Shown: positions 1 through 10,254 of the stretch, in pieces
Layout of the letters: the number at the start of each line of letters is the position of its first letter
Position numbering within the stretch: position 1 is the first letter of the stretch
From: Microterricola pindariensis
GTDB lineage: Bacteria; Actinomycetota; Actinomycetes; Actinomycetales; Microbacteriaceae
Assembly: GCF_002936985.1 (NCBI RefSeq)
Contig: NZ_MPZN01000012.1
Span: forward strand, 1 to 64,000
Direction: 5' to 3'
Length of the DNA: 64,000 nt
Notes under the pieces: model-generated
The model's database searches: none
The model's input: the letters and a program-made list of their open reading frames with translations, nothing else
What the model was told of the DNA's origin: nothing
Translations under genes and position numbers: made by a program

Positions 1-48
1 AGCCGTGTCAGGTTGTGGCTCCGGGGCTTCGCTCGTTCCTCGCTCAGC

Positions 49-186
49 CGACGTGGGAAGAGGCGTCCAGCCGAAGTGGGAAGAGGCGTCCAGCCGACGT
101 GGGAAGAGGCGTCCAGCCGACGTGGGGAGGGGCGCTCGGCCGACGTGGGGAGAGGCGCTCGGCCGACGTGGGGAGGGGCGCTCGGC
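49..186. repeat. 23-bp tandem repeat, six copies
   Basis: Six contiguous 23-bp units begin with cgacgtggg or cgaagtggg. The first three end in gtccagc and the last three in ctcggc, so two sub-variants have each been amplified. The array starts exactly where the R3 repeat ends. A single inverted copy of the unit lies at about 50830-50845, so the unit belongs to a dispersed family. Confidence 0.9.
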
Positions 187-315
187 CGAGGACGGACGAG
201 CGCGAGGGCGGGTTGGCGAGGTCGGGTCGCCGGGTCTCGATACGGCGCTGGCGCGCCTACTCGACCAACGGAATGGTGCGGGCGGTGTTCCGCACGGCCG
301 CCGGCCCGTGCTTGA

Positions 316-1437
<1,122 letters not shown>

Positions 1438-1456
1438 GGCTCAGGCCGAGAACACC

Positions 1457-2593
1457 ATGACAACCCTGCGCGTCGTCGTCGATCAGATCATCGCCCCGGC
1501 CCCCGGGCCGATTGGGCAGTACAGCGAGGAGATCACTCGCGCCCTGATCCAGTCGGCGCCGCGCGGCTGCGATGTCGAGGGAATCGTCTCCGCCGCGCAG
1601 CGGGAGAAGTACGAGCGACTCGAGGCGGCCCTTCCCGGGCTCCGCGGGCTCTACACGACGACGCTTCCGCGTCGGGAGCTCGCGGCAGCCTGGCAGCTGG
1701 GCATCACCGCCAGCAGCGGCAACGGCATGATCCACGCGCCAGGGCTGTTCGCTCCGCTCCGGCGCCACGACCGGGTGAACGACGGCGTGCAGGTCGCCGT
1801 CACCGTGCACGACCTGCTCGCCTGGACCCACCCCGAGTCGCTCTCCACCGCCACCGTCGCCTGGCACAAGGCCATGATGCGCCGCGCCCGCAAGCACGCC
1901 GACGCCATCGTCGTGCCCTCGCACGCCCTCGCCGCCCAGCTGATGGAGCGTTTCGAGCTTGGCGACCGCGTGCGGGTCATCCCCGGCGCCGCCCGTAGCG
2001 GCCTCGTGCTGCCGGCCGATGCCGAGCAGCGCGCCGCGGCGCTCGGCCTGCCGAAGCGCTTCATCCTGACCTCCGGCTCGCTCGAGCCGCGCAAGGGCGT
2101 TACCGCACTGATCGAGGGCCTCGGCCGCTCCGGCGGCCCCGCGCTCCCTCTGGTGGTGCTCGGTGCGCCCAGCTGGGGCGACGTCGAGCTGGATGCCGTC
2201 GCCGACGACGCCGGGCTGGCAGAGGGCCGCGTGCTCGCGCTCGACAAGCTCTCCCCCAGCGACCTGGCCGTCGTGCTCTCCCGGGCCGCCGTGTTCGTGG
2301 CGCCGAGCCGGGCCGAGGGCTTCTCCGCCTCGATCATCGAGGCATTCCAGTTCGGCGTGCCCGTCGTGCACTCAGACGCTGCCGCGCTCGTCGAGGTGGC
2401 CGGCGACGCCGGTGTCTCCGTCGAGTTGGCGGATGCCGCCGGCTACCCGGAGCGGCTGGCCGACGCCGTCGCGCTGGTGCTCGGCGACGACGCACTCGCC
2501 GAGCGGATGAGCGTCTCCGGGCGCGACCGCTCGCGGGCGTTCAGCTGGCGTGATGCCGCAGAGCGCGTCTGGCAGCTGCACGCCGACCTGTAG
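1457..2593 (+). CDS. GT4-type glycosyltransferase
   Basis: A 378-residue protein with the two-lobed GT-B organisation of family 4 transferases. The C-terminal nucleotide-sugar lobe shows the LTSGSLEPRKG segment and the diagnostic APSRAEGFSASIIEAFQFG, in which the EX7E acidic residues bind the donor. There is no signal peptide or membrane segment, so it acts at the cytoplasmic face. It starts 19 bp after rfbB and is probably co-transcribed, suggesting it transfers a deoxy-hexose or mannose to an envelope polysaccharide. The exact donor and acceptor cannot be read from sequence. Confidence 0.85.
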   Translation: MTTLRVVVDQIIAPAPGPIGQYSEEITRALIQSAPRGCDVEGIVSAAQREKYERLEAALPGLRGLYTTTLPRRELAAAWQLGITASSGNGMIHAPGLFAPLRRHDRVNDGVQVAVTVHDLLAWTHPESLSTATVAWHKAMMRRARKHADAIVVPSHALAAQLMERFELGDRVRVIPGAARSGLVLPADAEQRAAALGLPKRFILTSGSLEPRKGVTALIEGLGRSGGPALPLVVLGAPSWGDVELDAVADDAGLAEGRVLALDKLSPSDLAVVLSRAAVFVAPSRAEGFSASIIEAFQFGVPVVHSDAAALVEVAGDAGVSVELADAAGYPERLADAVALVLGDDALAERMSVSGRDRSRAFSWRDAAERVWQLHADL

Positions 2594-2599
2594 GCCGCG

Positions 2600-3994
2600 C
2601 TACTCCGCCGGCGCCGGCTCCTCGGTTGCCACCGGCGGGTAGACCGCCTCGTTGACGAGCTCTCGGATGTAGTCGAAGTCCGGGTCCAGCGGGTCGACGC
2701 CGTTGTCCGGCACCAGCTCCACGTTCACCATCGGCAGTTCCTTGGTCTTCATCGCGAGCTGGGTGAAGTAGCCGAGCATGCTCTGCGGGATGTCGGTGTT
2801 CACGACCTTGGTGCCGGCCTTCGCGATGTCCTCGAACTTGGAGAGCACATTCGCTGGGTTGAACTGCTTGAGCACGGCGTCCTGCAGCTGGCGCTGTCTG
2901 GCCATGCGGTCGTAGTCGGTGGTGTCGTGCCGGGAGCGCGCGTACCAGAGCGCAAGGTTGCCGTCCAGGTGCTGCTCCCCCGAGTAGATCCAATGAGCGA
3001 CATCGGTGAACGTCTCGTCGGTGTAGATCGGGACGTCGCTCGGCACATCGATGGTGACCCCGCCGAGCGCGTCGATCAGGTCGGAGAAGCCCTGCATGTC
3101 CACCAGCGCGTAGTACTGGATGGTGAGGCCGGTGATGCCCTCGGCGGCGGAGCGCATGCCCTCGACGCCCGGCTCGCTGCCGTGCTTGGTCGCGTCCGGG
3201 TACATCTCGGGGCTCTTGAGGTCGACCTCGCTGTAGACCCAGTTCAGCTGGCATCCCTCCGGCTCGCCGACCTCGCAGCCGTCGATCGCGCCGTACCCCT
3301 CCGGGTACACGGCGGCCAGCGGCGATCCCTCCGGGAACGGGAAGTACTTCATGTCACGCGGCAGGCCGATCGTCACGGCCTGGCCGGTCTCGGCGTCGAT
3401 GCTGACCACCGAGATGCTGTCCGGGCGGGTGCCCTCGCGGTCGGCGCCGGTGTCCGCGCCGAGCAGCAGGATGTTGTAGCGGCCGTCGACCGGGTCCTCG
3501 CTCGGGCCGGCGATGAAGACGGAGGAGAGGAAGCTGCTCGTGGTCGTCGCGATGTAGGCGCCGTAGGCGGCCGTGCCGGACAGCGCGAACATCAGCACCG
3601 TGGTCAGGCCGGCGATCCAGCCCCTGGCCGACGCCTTGGTGCGCACGAGCCGCACGAGCCGCAGCGTGTCGAGCGAGAGGATCAGCCAGACGACGGCGTA
3701 GAAGACGAGGAACGCGGCGGCCACCCAGAGGGTGATCGAGTTCGCGGCGACGCTGAGCAGCACGTTCGGGACGATCAGCCAGACGGCGAGGGCGAGCACG
3801 GCCAGCGTCCAGAGGGCGAGCGTGCAGCCCAGCCCGAAGCGGCCGAGCTTGCGGTTGCCCGCCAGCACCTGCGGGGCGCCGGGCACGAGGAAGTTGAGGG
3901 CGACGAGCCACCAGGCTCGCCGGGTCATGACGCTCGTCGACCCGGCATCCGGGAACCGAATCGGGCTCTGTGCGCTGTGCGTGTAGGTGCTCAT
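2600..3994 (-). CDS. LytR-CpsA-Psr (LCP) family cell-wall glycopolymer ligase
   Basis: A 464-residue membrane protein. The first ~150 residues hold several hydrophobic segments (around 28-45, 56-80, 83-105 and 130-150), more than the single anchor of classical LytR. The extracellular LCP domain follows, with family motifs [26 protein letters not shown] and the later ALWYARSRH, whose arginines and aspartates bind the pyrophosphate of polyprenyl-linked substrates. LCP enzymes attach glycopolymers to peptidoglycan. Its start overlaps the purE stop by 4 bp (ATGA), so it is the last gene of a purK-purE-LCP operon, and it converges on the glycosyltransferase across a 6-bp gap. Confidence 0.9.
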   Translation of the reverse strand: MSTYTHSAQSPIRFPDAGSTSVMTRRAWWLVALNFLVPGAPQVLAGNRKLGRFGLGCTLALWTLAVLALAVWLIVPNVLLSVAANSITLWVAAAFLVFYAVVWLILSLDTLRLVRLVRTKASARGWIAGLTTVLMFALSGTAAYGAYIATTTSSFLSSVFIAGPSEDPVDGRYNILLLGADTGADREGTRPDSISVVSIDAETGQAVTIGLPRDMKYFPFPEGSPLAAVYPEGYGAIDGCEVGEPEGCQLNWVYSEVDLKSPEMYPDATKHGSEPGVEGMRSAAEGITGLTIQYYALVDMQGFSDLIDALGGVTIDVPSDVPIYTDETFTDVAHWIYSGEQHLDGNLALWYARSRHDTTDYDRMARQRQLQDAVLKQFNPANVLSKFEDIAKAGTKVVNTDIPQSMLGYFTQLAMKTKELPMVNVELVPDNGVDPLDPDFDYIRELVNEAVYPPVATEEPAPAE

Positions 3995-4527
3995 AGGCGG
4001 GCCCGCAGCGCCTCGTTCTTCTGCTCAACGATCTCGGCGAGGTTCTCCGCGTAGCGCGCGAGGGCGTCGCTCAGGCTGTCGTCGGCTGTCGCCAGCACCT
4101 TCACCGCGATGAGTCCGGCGTTCTTGGCGCCGCCGATCGAGACCGTGGCGACCGGAACGCCGGCCGGCATCTGCACGATCGACAGCAGCGAGTCCATGCC
4201 GTCCAGCAGGCCAAGCGGCACGGGCACGCCCACGACGGGCAGGGTGGTGACGGATGCCAGCATGCCGGGCAGGTGCGCGGCGCCACCGGCGCCCGCGATG
4301 ATGACCTTGAGACCGCGCTCGCGCGCCGACTTGCCGTAGGCGATCATCTTCTCCGGGGTGCGGTGCGCGGAGAGCACCTCGACCTCGAAGGGGACCCCGA
4401 ACTCGCGGAGCAGCTCCGCGGCCGCCGACATGACGTTCCAGTCGGAGTCCGAGCCCATGACGACGCCGACGAGGGCACCGGTCACAGGGTCGTTGGCGGG
4501 GAGGGAGTTCGCGAGGTCTTCAGGCAC
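3991..4527 (-). CDS. purE: N5-carboxyaminoimidazole ribonucleotide mutase
   Basis: A 178-residue class I PurE that interconverts N5-CAIR and CAIR in purine synthesis. The signature [10 protein letters not shown], the HRTPEKM histidine motif and the GGAAHLPGM loop are all visible. It follows purK, which makes its substrate. The GTG at 4527 gives a ~17-residue extension before the conserved core. It is supported by a TACCAT box 6 nt upstream, which could give purE its own leaderless transcript as well as read-through from purK. A start nearer the core cannot be excluded. Confidence 0.93.
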   Translation of the reverse strand: MPEDLANSLPANDPVTGALVGVVMGSDSDWNVMSAAAELLREFGVPFEVEVLSAHRTPEKMIAYGKSARERGLKVIIAGAGGAAHLPGMLASVTTLPVVGVPVPLGLLDGMDSLLSIVQMPAGVPVATVSIGGAKNAGLIAVKVLATADDSLSDALARYAENLAEIVEQKNEALRARL

Positions 4528-4533
4528 CAGATA

Positions 4534-4539
4534 ATGGTA
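4534..4539 (-). promoter_or_regulatory. -10 box for possible leaderless purE transcript
   Basis: TACCAT on the minus strand is followed by 6 nt and the purE GTG. It lies in the purK-purE spacer next to the purK stop, so it would be an internal promoter. Confidence 0.4.
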
Positions 4540-4543
4540 GTGC

Positions 4544-5674
4544 TCAGTCCTGAAAGAAAGCCGCAGCGGCTCGCGCCTGGTAGCTCACGTCGTCGAGGTC
4601 GTCGCCGCCGACGTTCACGTGGCCGACCTTGCGGCCGGGCCGCGGGTCCTTGCCGTAGTTGTGCATCTTGGCGGTGGGGTGGGCGGCGAAGGCGTCGGCG
4701 TAGCGGTCGGCGAGGCTGCCGGATGCCGGCCCGCCGAGGATGTTGACCATGACCGTCCAGGGGTCGCGCGTGCCGGTGCCGCCGAGCGGCAGGTCGAGCA
4801 CCGCCCGCAGGTGCTGCTCGAACTGGCTCGTGGTCGAGCCGTCCTGCGACCAGTGTCCGCTGTTGTGCGGGCGCATCGCCAGCTCGTTGACGAGCAGGCG
4901 CTCGTCGGTGGTCTCGAACAGCTCGACGGCGAAGACGCCGGTGACCCCGATGCCCTCTGCAACCGCCAGCGCGATCTCGGCGGCGACATCCGCCACCTTC
5001 CCGGCCGAGTGCGGGGCGGGCGCGATGACCTCGCTGCAGACGCCGTCCTGCTGCACCGTCTCGACGACGGGCCAGGCGGCGAGCTCGCCGGAGGGCCGCC
5101 GGGCGACGAGCTGGGCCAGCTCGCGCTTGAACTCGACGAGCTCCTCGACCAGCAGCGCCCCGCCGCGGCCGTCCTCGGCGAGCGCGAGGAACCAGTCGTC
5201 GGCCTCGTGGGCCGCGCGCACCACGCGCACGCCCTTGCCGTCGTAGCCGCCGCGCGGGGTCTTCACCACGGCGCGGCCGCCGTGCGACTCGAGGAACTCG
5301 CCGAGCTCTGCGGCGCTCTCGATCGCGGCCCAGTCGGGCACGGGCAGGCCGAGCTCGGAGAGCTTGGCGCGCATCAGCAGCTTGTCCTGGGCGTAGAGCA
5401 GCGCGTCGGGGCCCGGGCGCACGGGGGTGCCCTGCTCGAGGAGGGCGTGCAGGATCTCCTGCGGCACGTGCTCGTGGTCGAAGGTGATCACATCGACGGT
5501 CTCGGCGAATGCCAGCACCGTCGCGAGGTCGCGGTAGTCGCCGACGCCGCTGGCGGCCAGTTCGGCGGCCATGCCGTCCGCCTCGGCGAGCACGCGAATC
5601 TCGATGCCCAGATTCACCGCGGCGGGGATCATCATCCTGGCCAGCTGGCCGCCACCGATCACTCCAACAATCAT
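4544..5674 (-). CDS. purK: 5-(carboxyamino)imidazole ribonucleotide synthase
   Basis: A 376-residue ATP-grasp enzyme that carboxylates AIR to N5-CAIR using ATP and bicarbonate. The start [15 protein letters not shown] is typical of Pur[12 protein letters not shown] is the ATP-grasp glycine loop, and [13 protein letters not shown] carries the metal-binding Asn/His region. The open frame extends 21 codons further upstream, but ATG 5674 is preferred because GGAG lies about 11 nt before it and the conserved N-terminus begins there. It is first in the operon with purE and the LCP gene and is divergent from the GtrA-like gene. Confidence 0.95.
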   Translation of the reverse strand: MIVGVIGGGQLARMMIPAAVNLGIEIRVLAEADGMAAELAASGVGDYRDLATVLAFAETVDVITFDHEHVPQEILHALLEQGTPVRPGPDALLYAQDKLLMRAKLSELGLPVPDWAAIESAAELGEFLESHGGRAVVKTPRGGYDGKGVRVVRAAHEADDWFLALAEDGRGGALLVEELVEFKRELAQLVARRPSGELAAWPVVETVQQDGVCSEVIAPAPHSAGKVADVAAEIALAVAEGIGVTGVFAVELFETTDERLLVNELAMRPHNSGHWSQDGSTTSQFEQHLRAVLDLPLGGTGTRDPWTVMVNILGGPASGSLADRYADAFAAHPTAKMHNYGKDPRPGRKVGHVNVGGDDLDDVSYQARAAAAFFQD

Positions 5675-5860
5675 GGGATCGCACTCTCCGTAAATCTGCA
5701 GGTGAATCGCGGATGCCGCGCAGCACGCTTCCAGCATCGCGCGAGCGCTGGGTCGTAAACTGCCCTGCGCGTCGTTCTTCTATCTTTGCGCATTCGAGAC
5801 CGTCACAATTCAGCACGCACGATTTTCAGCCCGCTCAGATCAATCGACAGGATTCCGGTC

Positions 5861-6337
5861 ATGGCCCAGCTGCCCGCCCGCGGGAAACGCGCCCGCTTCC
5901 AGGCCCTGATGGTGCAGGTGGCGAAGTTCGGTGCTGTCGGCGCCGTCGGGCTCGTCGTGGACGTCGCACTGTTCAACCTGCTGCGCACCACCGTGCTGAG
6001 CCCGGAGCTGGTGGCTTCCGGCCCCCTCATCGCCAAGTCCATCTCGACCACCGTCGCGATTCTCGTCAACTGGGTCGGCAACAGGCTGTGGACGTTCGGA
6101 AAGCAGCGCACCGGCCGCACCCTGCGCGAGGGGATCGAGTTCTTCGTGGTGAGCGCCGCGGGCATGGCGATCTCGGTCGGCTGCCTGTGGTTCTCCCGCG
6201 AGGTGCTCGGCTTCACCTCGCTGCTGGCCGACAACATCGCCTCGAACGTCGTCGGGCTGGCCCTCGGCGCGGCGTTCCGCTTCCTGCTGTACCGCTACTG
6301 GGTCTTCGCCCCGCGCCGGGCGGCCCTGGCCGACTAG
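5861..6337 (+). CDS. GtrA-like small polytopic membrane protein
   Basis: A 158-residue protein with four predicted membrane segments (about 25-50, 55-80, 95-115 and 125-145) and the GtrA-family pattern VKFGAVGAVGLVVDVALF near the start and FRFLLYRYWVF at the end. GtrA proteins are thought to help move polyprenyl-linked sugars across the membrane during polysaccharide modification. ATG 5861 has AGGA 8 nt upstream; longer in-frame starts lack this. The gene abuts the convergent PH-domain gene stop-to-stop. The link to rfbB, the glycosyltransferase and LCP genes is inferred from position. Confidence 0.85.
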   Translation: MAQLPARGKRARFQALMVQVAKFGAVGAVGLVVDVALFNLLRTTVLSPELVASGPLIAKSISTTVAILVNWVGNRLWTFGKQRTGRTLREGIEFFVVSAAGMAISVGCLWFSREVLGFTSLLADNIASNVVGLALGAAFRFLLYRYWVFAPRRAALAD

Positions 6338-6934
6338 CTAGCGCTCGCCCCAGGCCACGGTGTGGTCATCGCCGGCGGGCTGCCCGCCCGGCCGCCTGGC
6401 CGCGTTGGCACCCTGGTTGGCCTCCATCAGCTCGTGCAGCGTGCGCTGCACGAGGGAGGCGTTCGGCACGTCGCGCAGCACGATCGGCTGCTCCTGCCCT
6501 GTGTTGATGAGGATGTCGCCGGTGCGGAATGCGCTCTGCAGCCAGGAGCGGCGCACGCTGACGTCGTAGCCGCGGCTGTGCATCAGCTCCTGGCGCACGC
6601 GCACGAAGAAGCCGTGCCGCACGATCACGCGCCGGGTGGTGATGGTGTAGCGCCGGCTCAGCCAGGCCAGCAGGGGCACGACGAAGCCGATCAGCACGAG
6701 CAGCGCCGCGACGACGAGCACGGCTATGTTCTGCCATTCCTCTGGCATCCGCCCGCCGAGGTAGCCGGCGGCTCCAGCCACGACAAGCAGCAGGATCGTC
6801 GGCCAGAACAGCATCCTGCCGTGTCGCCGGAGGCGTGCGATGACGTGCTCGGCAGGGGCGGCGGACGGCGCTGTCCCGCCCGACGGCGGAATTCCGCCCG
6901 CCGCGGGCTGCGCCGCTCCACCGAGGTTCGTCAT
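6338..6934 (-). CDS. PH domain-containing membrane protein
   Basis: A 198-residue protein with a proline/glycine/alanine-rich N-tail, two hydrophobic segments (about 42-60 and 69-90) and a bacterial PH-like domain (about 95-165) marked by RRYTITTRRVIVRHGFF and LRDVPNASLVQRTL. Such 'bPH2' proteins are widespread membrane proteins without an assigned biochemical role. It lies 7 bp downstream of birA on the same strand and is probably co-transcribed. No catalytic residues are evident. Confidence 0.85.
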   Translation of the reverse strand: MTNLGGAAQPAAGGIPPSGGTAPSAAPAEHVIARLRRHGRMLFWPTILLLVVAGAAGYLGGRMPEEWQNIAVLVVAALLVLIGFVVPLLAWLSRRYTITTRRVIVRHGFFVRVRQELMHSRGYDVSVRRSWLQSAFRTGDILINTGQEQPIVLRDVPNASLVQRTLHELMEANQGANAARRPGGQPAGDDHTVAWGER

Positions 6935-6941
6935 AAGCCCA

Positions 6942-7850
6942 TTAATAGCGCAGATGTGTCACGTCGCCCGCTGCGACAGACGTCTCTTCGGCACTGGAGT
7001 GCTCGCGCACGCGCAGCCGGCCGTCATCCTCGATGGCCACCGCCGTGCCGAGCAGCTCGCCGCCGCCGGGCAGCTCCACCCGCACCGCCTGGCCGAGCGT
7101 GCCGCAGAGCGCGCTCACCTCGGCGTGCAGGCCGCTGGCCACGGCGTCGCCGCCCGCGGCGAGGAACCCGCGGTAGAGCGCGGCGAGCTCGCCGAGGTAG
7201 CCGGCGAGCACGGCATCCGGACTCACCCTCGACCCCGTCACTAGGGTGAGCGATGTGGAGGAGATGGTGGGCAGGTCGTGCTCGTCCAGCGAGACGTTCA
7301 GCCCCGCGCCGATCACGAGGCCGCCCGGCACGCCGCCCGCGGGGATCGGCAGCATCTCGCTGAGGATGCCGCTGACCTTGTAACCGGAGATCTGCACGTC
7401 GTTCGGCCACTTGAGCGTCACCGGGGGTGCGTCGGCGACGCTCTCCTCGCCCGCGATGGCCGCCTCCGCCGCCTTCTTCTCGTGCCCGGCGACGACCACG
7501 CGGCGCACGGCCCTGGTCATCGCCGCCCCCGCCAGCAGCGGGAACCAACCGTAGCTCCCGGCCGGCAGCGGCGAGCCGTCGGGCAGGGCGGGGCGCAGCA
7601 GCGCGGAGATCGCCAGCGACTTGCCGGTGGGCGCCAGCCAGCTGCGGCCGAGCCGGCCGCGCCCGCGGGTCTGGTTGTCGGTGACGATGACCGACAGGTC
7701 CGGCCACTCCGCGGCCTGCTCCCCGGTCGCGCGGGCGATCATCTCGTCGTTGGTCGAGCCGGTCTCGGCGAGCGCTGCGAAGCGCGCCACGGCGGCGGCA
7801 CTCTGCGGGAACGCGGCTTCTGGCGGCAGGGACGATGCGGGAATGCTCAT
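6942..7850 (-). CDS. birA: Biotin-[acetyl-CoA-carboxylase] ligase
   Basis: A 302-residue monofunctional biotin protein ligase. It contains TGSTNDEM, the biotinyl-AMP loop motif GRGRLGRSW, the catalytic-lysine segment LKWPNDVQ and a C-terminal SH3-like part. There is no N-terminal helix-turn-helix, so unlike E. coli BirA it should not repress biotin genes. ATG 7850 has AAGGAG close upstream; the reading frame continues further up but without family sequence. It is divergent from the carboxyltransferase gene. Its protein target, the BCCP domain with EAMKMEQ, is encoded at 15400-17160 in this window. Confidence 0.93.
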   Translation of the reverse strand: MSIPASSLPPEAAFPQSAAAVARFAALAETGSTNDEMIARATGEQAAEWPDLSVIVTDNQTRGRGRLGRSWLAPTGKSLAISALLRPALPDGSPLPAGSYGWFPLLAGAAMTRAVRRVVVAGHEKKAAEAAIAGEESVADAPPVTLKWPNDVQISGYKVSGILSEMLPIPAGGVPGGLVIGAGLNVSLDEHDLPTISSTSLTLVTGSRVSPDAVLAGYLGELAALYRGFLAAGGDAVASGLHAEVSALCGTLGQAVRVELPGGGELLGTAVAIEDDGRLRVREHSSAEETSVAAGDVTHLRY

Positions 7851-7985
7851 GAAACTCCTTGGCTGGCGGCACTTGCCATTGTGCCCGAGCCCAGCGGGCG
7901 CCGCACCGGACGACCGCGCCCGGCCACAACCACTTCGGGCAACTTTGTAGGGAATCGTCAAAGGAATGCGCCCCTCTGTGCAGGA

Positions 7986-7991
7986 TAGAGT
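7986..7991 (+). promoter_or_regulatory. -10 box for leaderless acyl-CoA carboxylase beta transcript
   Basis: TAGAGT, 7 nt, then GTG 7999. No Shine-Dalgarno precedes the GTG. An earlier in-frame GTG at 7990 overlaps the -10 box and is therefore unlikely to be the start. Confidence 0.6.
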
Positions 7992-7998
7992 GAACCGC

Positions 7999-9603
7999 GT
8001 GACCGAGAACTCCAGCACCGCGGCCCCCGACATGTACACGACGGCGGGCAAGCTCGCCGACCTGAAGCAGCGCTACCACGAGGCCGTCACGGCCAGTGGG
8101 GACGCCGCGATCGCCAAGCAGCACGCCAAGGGCAAGATGACGGCGCGCGAGCGTATCGAGTCCCTGCTCGACCCGGGCTCCTTCGTCGAGCTCGACGAGT
8201 ACGTGCGGCACCGCACGCACGCCTTCGGCATGGAGGCCAAGCGCCCGTACGGCGACGCCGTCGTGACCGGGCTCGGCACCATCCACGGCCGCCAGGTGGC
8301 CGTCTACTCGCAGGACTTCACCATCTTCGGCGGTTCACTCGGCGAGGTCGCCGGCGAGAAGATCATCAAGGTGATGGACCACGCGCTGAAGACGGGCGTG
8401 CCGATCATCGGCATCCTCGACTCCGGCGGAGCCCGCATCCAGGAGGGCGTCGTCGCGCTCGGCAAGTACGGCGAGATCTTCCGCCGCAACACACTGGCCT
8501 CCGGCGTCATCCCGCAGATCTCCATCATCATGGGCCCGGCCGCCGGCGGCGCCGTGTACTCCCCCGCCCTCACCGACTTCGTCATCATGGTCGACAAGAC
8601 CAGCCAGATGTTCGTCACCGGCCCCGACGTCATCAAGACGGTCACCGGCGAGGACGTCGGCATGGAGGAGCTCGGCGGCGCGCTCACCCACAACAAGGTC
8701 TCTGGCGTCTCGCACTACCTGGCCAGCGACGAGCCGGACGCCCTCGACTACGCCCGCGCGCTGATCAGCTTCCTCCCGGACAACAACCTGGCCGAGCTGC
8801 CCGTGTACGAGAGCAAGGTCGAGCTTGAGATCACGGATGCCGACCGCAAGCTGAACACGATCATCCCCGACTCGCCGAACCAGCCCTATGACATGACCAC
8901 GGTCATCGAGCACCTGGTCGACCACGGCGACTTCCTCGAGGTGCAGCCGCTGTTCGCCCCGAACATCCTCGTCGGCTTCGCCCGCATCGAGGGCCGCTCG
9001 GTCGGCGTCATCGCCAACCAGCCCAACGCCATGGCCGGCACCCTGAACATCGACGCCGGCGAGAAGGCCAGCCGCTTCGTGCGCTTCTGCGACGCGTTCT
9101 CGATCCCGATCCTCACCCTCGTCGACGTGCCCGGCTACCTGCCCGGCACCGACCAGGAGTGGACCGGCGTCATCCGCCGCGGCGCGAAGCTGCTCTACGC
9201 CTACGCGGAGGCGACCGTGCCGCTGGTGACCGTCATCACCCGCAAGGCCTACGGCGGCGCCTACATCGTGATGGGCTCCAAGCAGCTCGGTGCCGACATC
9301 AACCTGGCCTGGCCGACGGCGGAGATCGCCGTGATGGGCGGCCAGGGCGCCGTGAACATCCTCTACCGCCCGGAGCTCAAGCGCGCGGAGGAGGCTGGCG
9401 AGGACGTCGCCGCCGTGCGCACCAAGCTGGCCAACGAGTACACCTACAACGTGGCCAGCCCGTTCCTGGCAGCCGAGCGCGGCGAGCTGGACGGCGTGAT
9501 CGAGCCGGCCGCGACCCGCATCGCCGTGGTCAAGGCGCTGCGGGCGCTGCGCACCAAGCGCGCCAGCCTGCCGCCCAAGAAGCACGGAAACATCCCGCTG
9601 TGA
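7999..9603 (+). CDS. Acyl-CoA carboxylase carboxyltransferase (beta) subunit
   Basis: A 534-residue subunit that transfers CO2 from carboxybiotin to acetyl- or propionyl-CoA. It has the two crotonase-like halves of the family. The N-half oxyanion motif is [11 protein letters not shown] with the [13 protein letters not shown] loop; the C-half has DVPGYLPGT and [16 protein letters not shown]. The length fits AccD5/PccB-type beta subunits of actinobacteria, but acetyl versus propionyl preference cannot be assigned from sequence. The epsilon-subunit gene overlaps its stop codon by 4 bp, and the biotin carboxylase/BCCP alpha subunit is 5.8 kb away at 15400. Confidence 0.95.
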   Translation: MTENSSTAAPDMYTTAGKLADLKQRYHEAVTASGDAAIAKQHAKGKMTARERIESLLDPGSFVELDEYVRHRTHAFGMEAKRPYGDAVVTGLGTIHGRQVAVYSQDFTIFGGSLGEVAGEKIIKVMDHALKTGVPIIGILDSGGARIQEGVVALGKYGEIFRRNTLASGVIPQISIIMGPAAGGAVYSPALTDFVIMVDKTSQMFVTGPDVIKTVTGEDVGMEELGGALTHNKVSGVSHYLASDEPDALDYARALISFLPDNNLAELPVYESKVELEITDADRKLNTIIPDSPNQPYDMTTVIEHLVDHGDFLEVQPLFAPNILVGFARIEGRSVGVIANQPNAMAGTLNIDAGEKASRFVRFCDAFSIPILTLVDVPGYLPGTDQEWTGVIRRGAKLLYAYAEATVPLVTVITRKAYGGAYIVMGSKQLGADINLAWPTAEIAVMGGQGAVNILYRPELKRAEEAGEDVAAVRTKLANEYTYNVASPFLAAERGELDGVIEPAATRIAVVKALRALRTKRASLPPKKHGNIPL

Positions 9604-9836
9604 GCGACGAGCAGACGCCCCGCCTGGACCCGGCGAGCCTCCACTTCATCACCCGGCGCGTCTCGGCCTCCGAGCGCGCCGCGGTGGCCGTTGTGCTCGC
9701 CGCCCAGCTGGAGCAGGAGTCGGCGCAGCTCGGCGCGGCGCCCGGCCACGGCACCTCCGCCTGGCAGCGCTCGCAGCGGCCGCTGCGCACCCCCCTCGTG
9801 CCCGGCCTCGGGCGCTGGTCGCGCCCCGAGCTCTAA
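9600..9836 (+). CDS. Acyl-CoA carboxylase epsilon subunit
   Basis: A 78-residue protein starting at a GTG that overlaps the carboxyltransferase stop (GTGA, 9600-9603). The pattern of small helical N-part ([16 protein letters not shown]), a single Trp in SAWQRSQR, and a C-terminal basic segment ending [13 protein letters not shown] fits the AccE/PccE epsilon family, which stabilises alpha-beta assembly in actinobacterial carboxylases. The translational coupling to the beta gene strongly supports this. Identification rests on position and short motifs rather than a domain hit. Confidence 0.85.
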   Translation: MSDEQTPRLDPASLHFITRRVSASERAAVAVVLAAQLEQESAQLGAAPGHGTSAWQRSQRPLRTPLVPGLGRWSRPEL

Positions 9837-9928
9837 CCGCACTTGTACCCCAATGTCCCCCTAAATGACGACTGGTGAGGGCATCCGACCTCCAGCAATA
9901 TAGTTATTGCTAGGTGTCTCTCATTGAG

Positions 9929-10065
9929 TTACACCACCAATCACTCGCCGACTAGGGTAAGCAGGCGAGTGCTTTGGGGGCGAGTCAGGGTTGCATTCGG
10001 GTTGCCGCCCTGACTCGGATTCTCGAAAGGGAGTCGACCTTCGGGCCGACTCCCTTTCGGTTTCT
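9929..10065 (+). ncRNA. Candidate structured RNA with own promoter and terminator
   Basis: TTACAC (9929-9934), an 18-nt spacer and TAGGGT (9953-9958) form a plausible promoter starting RNA near 9965. The transcript would contain a 10-bp hairpin (9981-9990 with 10008-10017) and then a 13-bp perfect GC-rich hairpin (10024-10036 with 10047-10059) followed by a short T-rich tract, which looks like an intrinsic terminator. The region is visibly less GC-rich than the surroundings and has no credible reading frame. It may instead be only the 3' untranslated region and terminator of the carboxylase operon. Confidence 0.4.
10024..10063 (+). terminator. Intrinsic terminator after carboxylase genes or ncRNA
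   Basis: Perfect 13-bp stem cgaaagggagtcg with its complement, 10-nt loop, then gtttct. It would end transcription from the acyl-CoA carboxylase genes or from the candidate RNA. Confidence 0.75.
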
Positions 10066-10140
10066 ACACCGGTGCGGAAGAAATCCTCACTTCACGCGTT
10101 CGCTGCTCGCAGGCCCCGCCTCGCAGCCTCGCCGCTCAGG

Positions 10141-10248
10141 TCATCCAGGCCGGGTCATCCAGGCCGGGTCATCCAGGCCGGGTCATCCAGGCCGGGTCAT
10201 CCAGGCCGGGTCATCCAGGCCGGGTCCTCCAGGCCAGGTCCTCCGGCC
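10141..10248. repeat. 14-bp tandem repeat, 7-8 copies
   Basis: The unit tcatccaggccggg recurs with a strict 14-bp period from 10141; the last two copies begin tcctcc. It ends a few bases from the stop of the kinase-like gene on the minus strand (10255), so it lies in that gene's 3' flank. Copy number is likely to vary between strains. Confidence 0.9.
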
Positions 10249-10254
10249 CGCGTC

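Noticed and set aside
49-186. Regular repeats considered as a CRISPR array
   Set aside because: Units are contiguous with no unique spacers and there are no cas genes; this is a simple tandem repeat.
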